Of a stretch of 5,850 bases of DNA, positions 1-5,821 are shown in pieces. The stretch covers positions 1 to 5,850 of the forward strand of contig DAIEQP010000127.1 of assembly GCA_027347805.1 (NCBI GenBank), given 5' to 3'. Source of the stretch: Ignavibacteria bacterium. Its GTDB lineage: Bacteria; Bacteroidota; Ignavibacteria; Ignavibacteriales; Melioribacteraceae. Below the pieces are notes generated by a model. It ran no database searches, had not been told where the DNA came from, and was given only the letters and a program-made list of their open reading frames with translations. The position numbers were made by a program, and so were the translations under genes. Positions within the stretch are counted from its first letter, which is position 1, and every line of letters starts with the position of its first letter.

Positions 1-525
1 ATTGATATCAAAATTAAAGATGCATTAAACCGTGAATGGCAGATGAGTACAATTCAATTCGATTTTAATTTACCTGAATTGTTCAATATGCATGACATTG
101 GCGAAGATGGAAAAGAACACAGACCATATATGGTTCACAGAGCATTACTTGGTTCAATTGAAAGATTTTTTGGAGTATTGATTGAACATTATGGCGGTGC
201 TTTCCCTACATGGCTGGCGCCATTACAGGTTGCCGTTGTTCCTGTTTCTCAAAATTATGTTGAATATGCAAAACAGGTTGGTAATCAATTAAAAGAGAAC
301 GATATTGTCGTTCAAGTTGATGAACGTAACGAAAAAATTGGTTATAAGATTCGTGATTGGGAAACTCAAAAAGTTCCTTTTATGTTAATTGTAGGGGAAA
401 AGGAAAAAGAATCAGGATCTGTATCAGTTCGTCAGCATAAAGTTGGTGATAAAGGAAGTGTGAAACTTTCTGAGTTTATAGAAGAAATTAAAAAAGAGAT
501 AAATAACAGGATCAACCACAATTAG
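1..525 (+). CDS. thrS: Threonyl-tRNA synthetase, C-terminal part (5' end outside window)
   Basis: Cytoplasmic class II synthetase that charges tRNA-Thr with threonine. The open frame runs from base 1 to the TAG at 523-525, giving 174 visible residues; the E. coli enzyme is 642, so roughly the last quarter is seen. The ATG at 43 is an internal Met, because the residues before it (IDIKIKDALNREWQ) already align with the family. Visible residues 45-55 (VHRALLGSIER) are the motif 3 region; its His (codon 136-138) corresponds to the third zinc ligand, His511 in E. coli. From FPTWLAP (68-74) onward is the anticodon-binding domain, with the family signatures NEKIGYKIRD (110-119) and VPFMLIVGEKE (125-135). 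The zinc Cys, motifs 1 and 2 and the editing domain lie upstream and cannot be judged. infC follows after 12 nt in the same frame, as in the thrS-infC-rpmI-rplT cluster of many bacteria. Identification is very secure. Confidence 0.98.
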   Translation: MDIKIKDALNREWQMSTIQFDFNLPELFNMHDIGEDGKEHRPYMVHRALLGSIERFFGVLIEHYGGAFPTWLAPLQVAVVPVSQNYVEYAKQVGNQLKENDIVVQVDERNEKIGYKIRDWETQKVPFMLIVGEKEKESGSVSVRQHKVGDKGSVKLSEFIEEIKKEINNRINHN

Positions 526-527
526 TC

Positions 528-531
528 GAGG
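528..531 (+). promoter_or_regulatory. Shine-Dalgarno GAGG that sets a non-canonical infC start
   Basis: GAGG lies 3 nt after the thrS stop and 6 nt before ATC at 538, a normal ribosome-binding spacing. The neighbouring ATA at 535 would be only 3 nt away, which is too close. This site is therefore the main sequence argument for choosing ATC 538 as the infC start. Confidence 0.7.
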
Positions 532-537
532 TTTATA

Positions 538-1065
538 ATCGCTCAAATTAAACATCGTGTCAATCAAGAAATCAGGAATCCGGAAGTACGCTTGATTGGC
601 CCAAACGGAGAACAATTAGGAGTCGTTTCATCAAGAGAAGCATTACAAAAAGCAGATGAAGCTGGTTTGGATTTAGTAGAAATAGCACCGCAAGCAACTC
701 CGCCTGTTTGCAAAATTATTGATTATGGAAAATTTGCATACGAAATTCAGAAGAAAGAAAAACTTCAGAAAAAAAATCAACAGGTAAGTGTTCTTAAAGA
801 AATTAGATTACATCCTAACACAGATACACATGATTTCGATTTTAAAGCACGTCATGCTGCAAATTTTCTTGAAGACGGAGATAAAGTAAAAGTTTCTGTA
901 ATCTTTAAAGGTAGAGAATTAGCATATACTGTTGTTGGAGAAAATCTTTTGAAAAAGTTTATTGAGAGATTAGACGATATTGCAAAGGTTGAGCAGGAAC
1001 CAAAGTTTGAGGGGCGTGCAATGCATGCGATCCTTGCACCTCAAAAAAGTAAAAAGAAAAAATAA
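538..1065 (+). CDS. infC: Translation initiation factor IF-3, apparent ATC start
   Basis: IF3 binds the 30S subunit, prevents premature joining of 50S and checks the start codon-initiator tRNA pairing. With the ATC start the protein is 175 aa, normal for the family. Residues 7-20 (RVNQEIRNPEVRLI) are the conserved N-terminal signature. CKIIDYGKFAYE (58-69) ends the N-domain and leads into a Lys/Gln-rich linker helix. KEIRLHP (87-93) opens the C-domain, FKGREL (123-128) is a further family signature, and the tail is basic (KSKKKK). No ATG, GTG or TTG occurs in frame between the thrS stop and TTG 592, and starting at 592 would remove 18 residues including the signature. ATC 538 has a well-spaced GAGG; ATT 547 and ATA 535 are weaker alternatives. 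IF3 genes commonly use AUU, AUC or AUA, so the factor represses its own translation by rejecting its start codon. The identity is certain; the exact start codon is inferred. Confidence 0.95.
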   Translation: MAQIKHRVNQEIRNPEVRLIGPNGEQLGVVSSREALQKADEAGLDLVEIAPQATPPVCKIIDYGKFAYEIQKKEKLQKKNQQVSVLKEIRLHPNTDTHDFDFKARHAANFLEDGDKVKVSVIFKGRELAYTVVGENLLKKFIERLDDIAKVEQEPKFEGRAMHAILAPQKSKKKK

Positions 1066-1067
1066 AC

Positions 1068-1074
1068 AAGGTGA
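1068..1074 (+). promoter_or_regulatory. Shine-Dalgarno AAGGTGA for rpmI
   Basis: AAGGTGA lies just after the infC stop (1063-1065), 4 nt before ATG 1079. It fixes the rpmI start and argues against an upstream in-frame ATG at 980, which lies inside infC and lacks such a site. Confidence 0.8.
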
Positions 1075-1078
1075 TTTA

Positions 1079-1270
1079 ATGCCAAAGATGAAAAGCAATC
1101 GCGGAGCTGCGAAGACATTTCGCAAATTAGGTTCCGGTAAGATTAAAAGAAACAAAGCTTTCAAATCACATATTCTTACTTCTAAATCTCGTACGAGAAA
1201 AAGAAATCTAAGAAAAGGCGTGATTCTAGCGAAAGCAGATGAAAAACGTGTAGCAAGAATGCTGCAATAA
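1079..1270 (+). CDS. rpmI: 50S ribosomal protein L35 (bL35)
   Basis: Small basic protein of the large ribosomal subunit, 63 aa, the usual length for L35. The sequence begins MPKMKSNRGAAKTFRKLGSG, the conserved opening of the family, and is dense in Lys and Arg throughout, as expected for an rRNA-binding protein. The frame is open further upstream to an ATG at 980, but those 33 extra residues would overlap infC and have no counterpart in L35, so ATG 1079 with its AAGGTGA site is the start. It sits 13 nt after infC and 14 nt before rplT in the classic infC-rpmI-rplT order, so the two ribosomal proteins are almost certainly co-transcribed and probably translationally coupled. Confidence 0.97.
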   Translation: MPKMKSNRGAAKTFRKLGSGKIKRNKAFKSHILTSKSRTRKRNLRKGVILAKADEKRVARMLQ

Positions 1271-1284
1271 TAGGAGAATAAATA

Positions 1285-1632
1285 ATGCCTCGTTCAGTTA
1301 ATCATGTAGCTTCTAAGGCAAGACGCAAGAAGATACTAAAAATGGCGAAGGGCTACTGGGGTGCCCGGGGCAATGTGTATACCATTGCTAAAAACTCAGT
1401 TGAAAAGGGTCTTGTACATGCTTACAGAGATCGCAAACTTAAAAAACGCGAATATAGAAGTTTGTGGATTGTTCGTATTAATGCAGCAGCAAGATTAAAC
1501 GGAACTACTTATTCAAGATTGATTGACGCACTCAATAAAAAAGGTGTTGCTCTCAACCGTAAATTACTTGCAAGTTTAGCTGTAGAAAATCCTCAAGCAT
1601 TTACCGAAGTTGTTAAATTTGCTGTAAACTAA
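1285..1632 (+). CDS. rplT: 50S ribosomal protein L20 (bL20)
   Basis: Binds 23S rRNA early in large-subunit assembly and, in several bacteria, represses its own operon by binding the mRNA. The protein is 115 aa, standard for L20. Its N-terminal 60 residues form the long basic extension (ARRKKILKMAKGYWGARGN, then YRDRKLKKREYRSLWIVRIN), followed by the globular RNA-binding part with INAAARLNGTTYSRLIDAL. An AGGAG at 1272-1276, 8 nt from the ATG, supports the start. Gaps upstream of infC and rpmI are only 12 and 13 nt, so a Firmicutes-type L20 leader does not fit between genes; any L20 autoregulation would have to use structure inside coding sequence. A strong intrinsic terminator begins 6 nt after the stop codon, making this the last gene of the first transcription unit, or of its main transcript. 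Confidence 0.98.
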   Translation: MPRSVNHVASKARRKKILKMAKGYWGARGNVYTIAKNSVEKGLVHAYRDRKLKKREYRSLWIVRINAAARLNGTTYSRLIDALNKKGVALNRKLLASLAVENPQAFTEVVKFAVN

Positions 1633-1637
1633 TTATA

Positions 1638-1681
1638 TCCCGCCCGAAACAATTTAAAAAGTTTCGGGTGGGAATTTTTTT
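1638..1681 (+). terminator. Intrinsic (Rho-independent) terminator between rplT and pheS
   Basis: CCCGCCCGAAAC (1639-1650) pairs with GTTTCGGGTGGG (1661-1672): 12 bp with one G-U pair, extendable by a T-A pair at 1638/1673. The loop is the 10 nt AATTTAAAAA, and seven T residues follow (1675-1681). The T run is only on the + strand side, so it serves the forward transcript. It lies directly after rplT and leaves 20 nt before the pheS ATG, so either pheS has a promoter overlapping this hairpin or rplT, or some transcripts read through and the hairpin acts as an attenuator. Confidence 0.93.
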
Positions 1682-1701
1682 AAATTGTCGGAACTAATAC
1701 A

Positions 1702-2691
1702 ATGCTAGACAAAATTGATTCGGCCCGGAAAAATTTTGATGAAGCTCTCACAAAAGTTAATGACCTCACTTCACTTGAAGAACTGCGAATAAAATATCTT
1801 AGCCGAAAAGGCATTATTACTCAAATTGTAGATTCTCTTAAAGATGTTCCTAAAGAAGAAAAACCAGCCGCCGGTAAAGCAGTTAATGAATTAAAAAATT
1901 ATACTAACCGCATTTTTGATGATCTCAAAAAAAGTTTTGAAAGCGAAAAAAAGAAAAGTGATAGCTTTATCGATTTGACTTTACCTGGAAGAGAAAGAGT
2001 CATAGGAAGCAAGCATATAATAACTCAAACATTAGATGAGATAAAAGACATTTTCAAAGGTCTTGGTTTTTCTGTTTATGAAGGACCTGAACTTGAAAAT
2101 GATTATAATAATTTTACAGCGTTAAATTTTCCGGCAGATCATCCGGCTAGAGATATGCAGGATACTTTTTTTGTTACTGAAGATTTTCTTCTTCGTACTC
2201 ATACTTCTCCGGTACAGGTTAGATTGATGACATCAAAGAAACCTCCACTTCGTGCATTAATGCCAGGAAAAGTTTATCGTAATGAAGCAGTGAGCGCAAA
2301 AAGTTATTGCTTGTTCCATCAGGTTGAAGGTTTGGTTGTAGACACAGATGTAACATTTGCTGAACTCAAAGGAACACTCGTGGCTTTTGTAAAACAATTT
2401 TTCGGTAAGAGTGTTCAGTACCGTTTTCGTCCAAGTTTCTTTCCATTTACAGAACCTAGTGCCGAAATGGATATATGGTGGGAACCCAAAGGCAAAGAGG
2501 GAAGATGGATGGAAATTCTTGGATGCGGAATGGTTGATCCTAATGTATTAGAAAATGTTGGAATTGACTCTGAAAAGTATATTGGCTATGCGTTTGGAAT
2601 GGGAATAGAAAGAACTGCAATGCGTAAATACGGAATAGATGACATCAGAATTTTATTTGATAATGACAAGAGATTTTTAACTCAGTTCTAA
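1702..2691 (+). CDS. pheS: Phenylalanyl-tRNA synthetase alpha subunit
   Basis: Catalytic subunit of the (alpha-beta)2 class II enzyme that attaches phenylalanine to tRNA-Phe. At 329 aa it has normal bacterial length. Residues 1-90 form the tRNA-binding helical arm. The catalytic core follows: GPELENDYNNFTALNFP (128-144), HPARDMQDTFF (147-157), RTHTSPVQVR (165-174), motif 2 around VYRNE (191-195), FHQVEG (205-210), the Phe pocket stretch RFRPSFFPFTEPSAEMD (241-257), GCGMVDPNVL (274-283) and motif 3 GMGIER (299-304). The motif-2 loop reads NEAVSAKSYCLFHQ rather than the more widespread form with a Thr-His pair; I remember a NEA...C form in Bacteroidota. The start is ATG 1702, with only a weak GGA about 9 nt upstream. 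It lies 20 nt after a terminator and 23 nt before pheT, so the two subunits are co-expressed. Confidence 0.98.
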   Translation: MLDKIDSARKNFDEALTKVNDLTSLEELRIKYLSRKGIITQIVDSLKDVPKEEKPAAGKAVNELKNYTNRIFDDLKKSFESEKKKSDSFIDLTLPGRERVIGSKHIITQTLDEIKDIFKGLGFSVYEGPELENDYNNFTALNFPADHPARDMQDTFFVTEDFLLRTHTSPVQVRLMTSKKPPLRALMPGKVYRNEAVSAKSYCLFHQVEGLVVDTDVTFAELKGTLVAFVKQFFGKSVQYRFRPSFFPFTEPSAEMDIWWEPKGKEGRWMEILGCGMVDPNVLENVGIDSEKYIGYAFGMGIERTAMRKYGIDDIRILFDNDKRFLTQF

Positions 2692-2704
2692 ATTGAAAAT
2701 TTAT

Positions 2705-2711
2705 AGGTGAT
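2705..2711 (+). promoter_or_regulatory. Shine-Dalgarno AGGTGAT supporting the GTG start of pheT
   Basis: AGGTGAT lies in the 23-nt pheS-pheT gap. Its AGG core ends 7 nt before GTG 2715, and the next residues (KISLNWLKDYI) are the conserved N-terminus of PheT, so GTG is the true start. Confidence 0.85.
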
Positions 2712-2714
2712 AAA

Positions 2715-5117
2715 GTGAAGATTTCCCTTAACTGGTTAAAAGATTATATCGACTTAAGTGGCATTTCCAACGATGAAATTGTTGATAAAATAACTTTTGC
2801 TGGACTTGAAGTTGAAGAAGTAGTTGATCAGTCAAAGAATTTGAAAAACTTTGTAGTTGGCTTTGTTAAGGAAAGAAAAAAACATCCGAATGCTGATAAA
2901 CTTTCTTTGTGTATAGTTACTGATGGTGAAAGAGATTATAACGTTGTGTGTGGCGCCCCAAATGTTGCCTCCGGGCAAAAAATTGCTTTTGCAAAAATTG
3001 GTGCTGTAATTCCAAATGGCGGATTCAAAATAGAAAAAGCCAAAATTAGAGGCGAAGTTTCCGAAGGTATGATTTGTTCAGAAAAAGAACTTGGCATCAG
3101 TGATAATCATGATGGTATTATGATTCTCGATGCATCAATAAATGAAGGGACTGATTTATCAATGGCCCTTGGTTTGGATGATGTCACAATGGAAATTAAT
3201 ATTACTCCAAATCGTGCTGATGCATTAAGTCATATAGGCGTTGCACGTGATTTATCTGCATTATATTATCGTCCGTTGAAATATCCTGAAGTTAAGTTGA
3301 ATGAAAGCGGAAAAAAATCTGAAGAACTTGCAGCCGTAGAAATTTTAGATACTGAAAATTGTCCTCGTTATGTAGGCAAAGTTGTTTCAAATGTAACAAT
3401 AAAAGAATCGCCTGACTGGCTGAAAAAAAGAATTAAGAGTATTGGGCTTCGTCCAATAAACAATGTAGTAGACGTTACAAATTTTATCCTTCACGAAGTT
3501 GGACAGCCGCTTCATGCATTTGATCTTGATAATGTTGCAGGGAAAAAGATAATTGTCCGCAAAGCTGCTGAAGGAGAAAAATTTACCACACTCGATTCTA
3601 AAGAAAGAGTTTTGAAGTCTAGCAATCTTATGATTTGTGATGCAGAAAGATCTGTTGCAGTTGCAGGAGTAATGGGAGGAGAAAATTCCGAAGTAACCTC
3701 ATCAACAAAAAATGTTTTAATTGAGAGCGCTTATTTTAATCCTTCATCGGTTAGAAAAACAGCCAAACATCTTGCTCTTTCTACAGATGCTTCATATAGA
3801 TTTGAACGTGGTGTTGATTATAACAATTCTCTTTGGGCTGCTAGAAGGGCAGCGCAATTAATTCAAGAAACTGCTGGTGGGGAAATTGCTCTCGGAGAAA
3901 TAGATTGTTATCCGAATAAAATTTCTTCTAAAAATACTTTTATTCGTTTTTCGCGTGTCGAAAGAATTCTTGGTTATCCTGTTTCAAAAGAAAATGTTGA
4001 AAACATTTTATCACAACTTGGATTTGTAATTTTATCAAAAGATCAAGATAAATTGGAAGTGGAAATACCTTCTTACAGAGGTGATGTAGAAAGAGAAATA
4101 GATTTAATTGAAGAAGTTGCAAGAATATATGGCTATAACAGCATTCCTGAAATTTCAAAGATTTCTGTTGCACTAGAAGTTAAAGTTGATCATTCTGAAT
4201 TTAAGGATACTGTAAAGGGAAATCTGAATTCATTAGGATTCTATGAAATAATTACCAATTCAATGTTAAGCGAGAACATTGCCACAAAATTCGGGAAACC
4301 AGTTGCAGTTCTTAACCCGCAGAATAGTGAGATGTCTCATATTCGTCCATCATTAATTCCTGGAGTTCTTACTTCTGTTTCAAATAACCTGAAAGTAAAT
4401 GAACGGGATTTAATGTTGTTTGAAATTGGGAAAATAATCAATCAAAGAAATTCACAAATAAAATCTTTTGATGATTTTGCTGAGCAAGAATTTTTACTTG
4501 CTGCATTAACAGGTAATATAATTAGAACACAATGGTACGATAAAGACCGCACCGCTGATATTTATGATGTTACAGGTATAGTTAAAACCTTTGTAAACAG
4601 ATCTATTAAAGGTGTTGAATGTACTTTTCGTCCCTCTCTAAATGAAATTAATAATTATGAATTTGCACTTGATATTGTTGTTAATGGAAAAGCAGAAGGT
4701 ATAGTTGGCAAGTTAAACGAGCAGATTTCTTCATTTTTTGATATCAACCAGCCTGTGTATGTATTTGAGATTAATTTAGATCAATTTAAAGAAATTAAAG
4801 CCCCTTCAAAATCTTTTGGTGAATTACTTAAATTTCCTAAGATTTTTAGAGATATGGCCTTTGTTGTGGATCAGGAAATTGCAGCAGGAAGAGTTGCGGA
4901 AGTAATTAAAGAATCTGGTTCTAACCTATTGCATAATGTAATCTTATTTGATATTTTCCAAAGTGAAAGTTTAGGTAAGGGTAAGAAAAGTCTTGCATTT
5001 CAGTTAGAGTATTTCAGTGAGACAAAAACTCTTACTGAAGATGAAGTTGAAAAAGATTTTCGAACTGTGATTAAATCTGTAGAAGAAAAACTTAATGCAC
5101 AACTAAGAGGATCGTGA
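2715..5117 (+). CDS. pheT: Phenylalanyl-tRNA synthetase beta subunit
   Basis: Structural, tRNA-binding and editing subunit of PheRS. It is 800 aa, the usual length of the long bacterial form, and starts at GTG with a good ribosome-binding site. Domains in order: N-terminal B1 (1-38); EMAP/OB-like tRNA-binding domain (about 42-150, with HPNADKLSLC and EGMICSEKELG); B3/B4 editing domain (about 210-385), keeping NNVVDVTN (249-256), GQPLHAFD (263-270), MGGENS (320-325), ESA (337-339) and TDASYRFERGVD (357-368); B5 DNA-binding-like fold (about 405-478, with YRGDVEREIDLIEEVARIYGY); the degenerate class II core B6-B7 (about 485-690, with IRPSLIPG); and the C-terminal anticodon-binding FDX-ACB domain (about 706-798). 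The conserved editing-pocket segments are intact, so tyrosine proofreading is expected. Its TGA stop abuts the next gene's TTG start. Confidence 0.98.
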   Translation: MKISLNWLKDYIDLSGISNDEIVDKITFAGLEVEEVVDQSKNLKNFVVGFVKERKKHPNADKLSLCIVTDGERDYNVVCGAPNVASGQKIAFAKIGAVIPNGGFKIEKAKIRGEVSEGMICSEKELGISDNHDGIMILDASINEGTDLSMALGLDDVTMEINITPNRADALSHIGVARDLSALYYRPLKYPEVKLNESGKKSEELAAVEILDTENCPRYVGKVVSNVTIKESPDWLKKRIKSIGLRPINNVVDVTNFILHEVGQPLHAFDLDNVAGKKIIVRKAAEGEKFTTLDSKERVLKSSNLMICDAERSVAVAGVMGGENSEVTSSTKNVLIESAYFNPSSVRKTAKHLALSTDASYRFERGVDYNNSLWAARRAAQLIQETAGGEIALGEIDCYPNKISSKNTFIRFSRVERILGYPVSKENVENILSQLGFVILSKDQDKLEVEIPSYRGDVEREIDLIEEVARIYGYNSIPEISKISVALEVKVDHSEFKDTVKGNLNSLGFYEIITNSMLSENIATKFGKPVAVLNPQNSEMSHIRPSLIPGVLTSVSNNLKVNERDLMLFEIGKIINQRNSQIKSFDDFAEQEFLLAALTGNIIRTQWYDKDRTADIYDVTGIVKTFVNRSIKGVECTFRPSLNEINNYEFALDIVVNGKAEGIVGKLNEQISSFFDINQPVYVFEINLDQFKEIKAPSKSFGELLKFPKIFRDMAFVVDQEIAAGRVAEVIKESGSNLLHNVILFDIFQSESLGKGKKSLAFQLEYFSETKTLTEDEVEKDFRTVIKSVEEKLNAQLRGS
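5106..5111 (+). promoter_or_regulatory. Shine-Dalgarno AGAGGA supporting a TTG start
   Basis: AGAGGA lies inside the last codons of pheT, 6 nt before TTG 5118, the codon immediately after the pheT TGA. No other usable start codon lies near the beginning of that frame, so this site decides the start of the downstream coiled-coil gene and suggests translational coupling to pheT. Confidence 0.75.
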
Positions 5118-5429
5118 TTGTCTGATATTTCAAAATATGATCTTTTTTTAGAAGAACTGGGTTCGCTAGAAAAACAGATTTATTATTTTATTCAAAAAGG
5201 AACTGAACTAGCTGAATCCAATCAGGGATTAAATAACAGAATTACATTACTTGAGAGGGAAAACGAAGCATTAAAAAAGAAACTAGCAGAATTAGAAGCA
5301 AAAGTAAGTAAGAACCTGATGAATGAACAAAACTTGTTTGATTCATCATTTAATATAGAAGAAAAAGAAGCTTTAAAGAGTAAAATTACAGAAATGATAG
5401 CAAAAATTGACTATCATTTGCGTTCATAA
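5118..5429 (+). CDS. Small coiled-coil protein of unknown function, possible ZapA partner
   Basis: A 103-aa charged protein that I cannot assign to a named family with confidence. It has no signal peptide and no membrane segment, so it should be cytoplasmic. Residues about 8-66 look like one long helix with leucine/isoleucine heptads, clearest in NRITLLERENEALKKKLAELE (40-60). A polar break (67-78) and a second short amphipathic helix (81-100) follow. The TTG start directly after the pheT stop is supported by AGAGGA; the next in-frame Met is near residue 68 and would lose the coiled coil. zapA follows after 30 nt. From memory, a small coiled-coil gene often sits between pheT and zapA in Bacteroidota. 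Other bacteria pair ZapA with coiled-coil partners (ZapB in enterics, ZauP in Caulobacter), so a Z-ring role is a reasonable inference from location and shape, not from detectable homology. That it is a real gene is very likely. Confidence 0.88.
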   Translation: MSDISKYDLFLEELGSLEKQIYYFIQKGTELAESNQGLNNRITLLERENEALKKKLAELEAKVSKNLMNEQNLFDSSFNIEEKEALKSKITEMIAKIDYHLRS

Positions 5430-5459
5430 TTGTTTTGTTTGATGTGAGCTGGACAAAAA

Positions 5460-5759
5460 ATGACTGAAAAAAAGAAGCTAAAAGTAAAAATCTTTGATAG
5501 AGAATATTCTCTCCTTGTTGAAAACCAGGAAATAGCTGCTGAACTTGCTGAATATGTAAACTCGATTATGGAAGAAACTAGAGATGAGTTACCGGATCAA
5601 CCAAAAGATACAATTGCAATTATTGCTGCTCTTAATATTGCATATGATTTGTTTGTAGAAAAAAACCGTTTTCGCGAATTCAGTATTCAGGCAACAGATA
5701 AAGTTAAAAAGATTAAGCTTCTCCTCAGCGAATCTAAATTAATGTCCACCTCTCAATAG
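5460..5759 (+). CDS. zapA: Cell division protein ZapA
   Basis: ZapA binds FtsZ at mid-cell and promotes bundling of filaments in the Z ring. The 99-aa length and layout fit the family. A short N-terminal alpha/beta head (KLKVKIFDREYSLLVENQE, 6-24, then AAELAEYVNSIMEE, 26-39) is followed by the conserved helix IAIIAALNIAYDLFVEK (52-68) and a C-terminal coiled coil (about 66-93) that mediates dimer/tetramer formation. The start is ATG 5460, since a TGA lies in frame at 5445-5447 and no other start codon intervenes. Only a weak GGA (5451-5453) precedes it, so expression may lean on the upstream gene 30 nt away. Low similarity is normal for ZapA, but the hydrophobic helix, size and position after pheT and the coiled-coil gene make the call strong. 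Confidence 0.92.
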   Translation: MTEKKKLKVKIFDREYSLLVENQEIAAELAEYVNSIMEETRDELPDQPKDTIAIIAALNIAYDLFVEKNRFREFSIQATDKVKKIKLLLSESKLMSTSQ

Positions 5760-5770
5760 TTTTACCGCAC

Positions 5771-5799
5771 TGCTGGTTCTTTATACGAAAGAACTAACA
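5771..5799 (+). other. RNA hairpin 1 downstream of zapA
   Basis: GTTCTTT (5776-5782) pairs perfectly with AAAGAAC (5788-5794) around the loop ATACG. The stem extends outward with G-U (5775/5795), T-A (5774/5796), one C-A mismatch, then G-C and T-A. No T run follows, so it is not an intrinsic terminator for zapA. It probably belongs to the candidate structured RNA. Confidence 0.7.
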
Positions 5800-5805
5800 A
5801 ATTAT

Positions 5806-5821
5806 ATAACCCAAGGGTTAT
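5806..5821 (+). other. RNA hairpin 2 / inverted repeat downstream of zapA
   Basis: ATAACC (5806-5811) pairs with GGTTAT (5816-5821) around the tetraloop CAAG, inside a 16-base near-palindrome. The following bases (TGACTCACGG) are not a T run, so it is not a terminator. In DNA form it could also be a protein-binding palindrome, but a part in the neighbouring RNA structure is more likely. Confidence 0.6.

Noticed and set aside
526..537. L20-binding leader upstream of infC, as in Firmicutes
   Set aside because: Only 12 nt separate thrS and infC, too short for the structured leader.
424..615. Minus-strand open frame across the thrS-infC junction
   Set aside because: It is antisense to two certain genes, shows no recognisable protein features and only reflects their codon use.
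592..1065. infC starting at TTG 592
   Set aside because: It would delete the conserved IF3 N-terminal signature encoded at 556-591, and no ribosome-binding site precedes it; ATC 538 has GAGG at proper spacing.
980..1078. Longer rpmI starting at ATG 980
   Set aside because: The extra 33 residues lie inside infC in another frame and do not resemble L35; ATG 1079 has a clear AAGGTGA site and gives the standard MPKMKSN start.
1633..1701. PheM-like leader peptide or T-box riboswitch ahead of pheS
   Set aside because: The gap is 69 nt and mostly filled by the terminator; there is no small Phe-rich reading frame and no space for T-box stem I or a T-box sequence.
3940..4173. Minus-strand 77-codon open frame inside pheT
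   Set aside because: The Leu/Phe-rich product is what the reverse strand of Lys/Glu-rich coding sequence yields; it is opposite the conserved B5 domain and has no ribosome-binding evidence.
5757..5764. TAGTTTTA as a Bacteroidota-type -7 promoter box (TAnnTTTG) for the downstream RNA
   Set aside because: It matches except for the last base, but no TTG-type -33 element lies about 20 nt upstream, so it is too weak to annotate.
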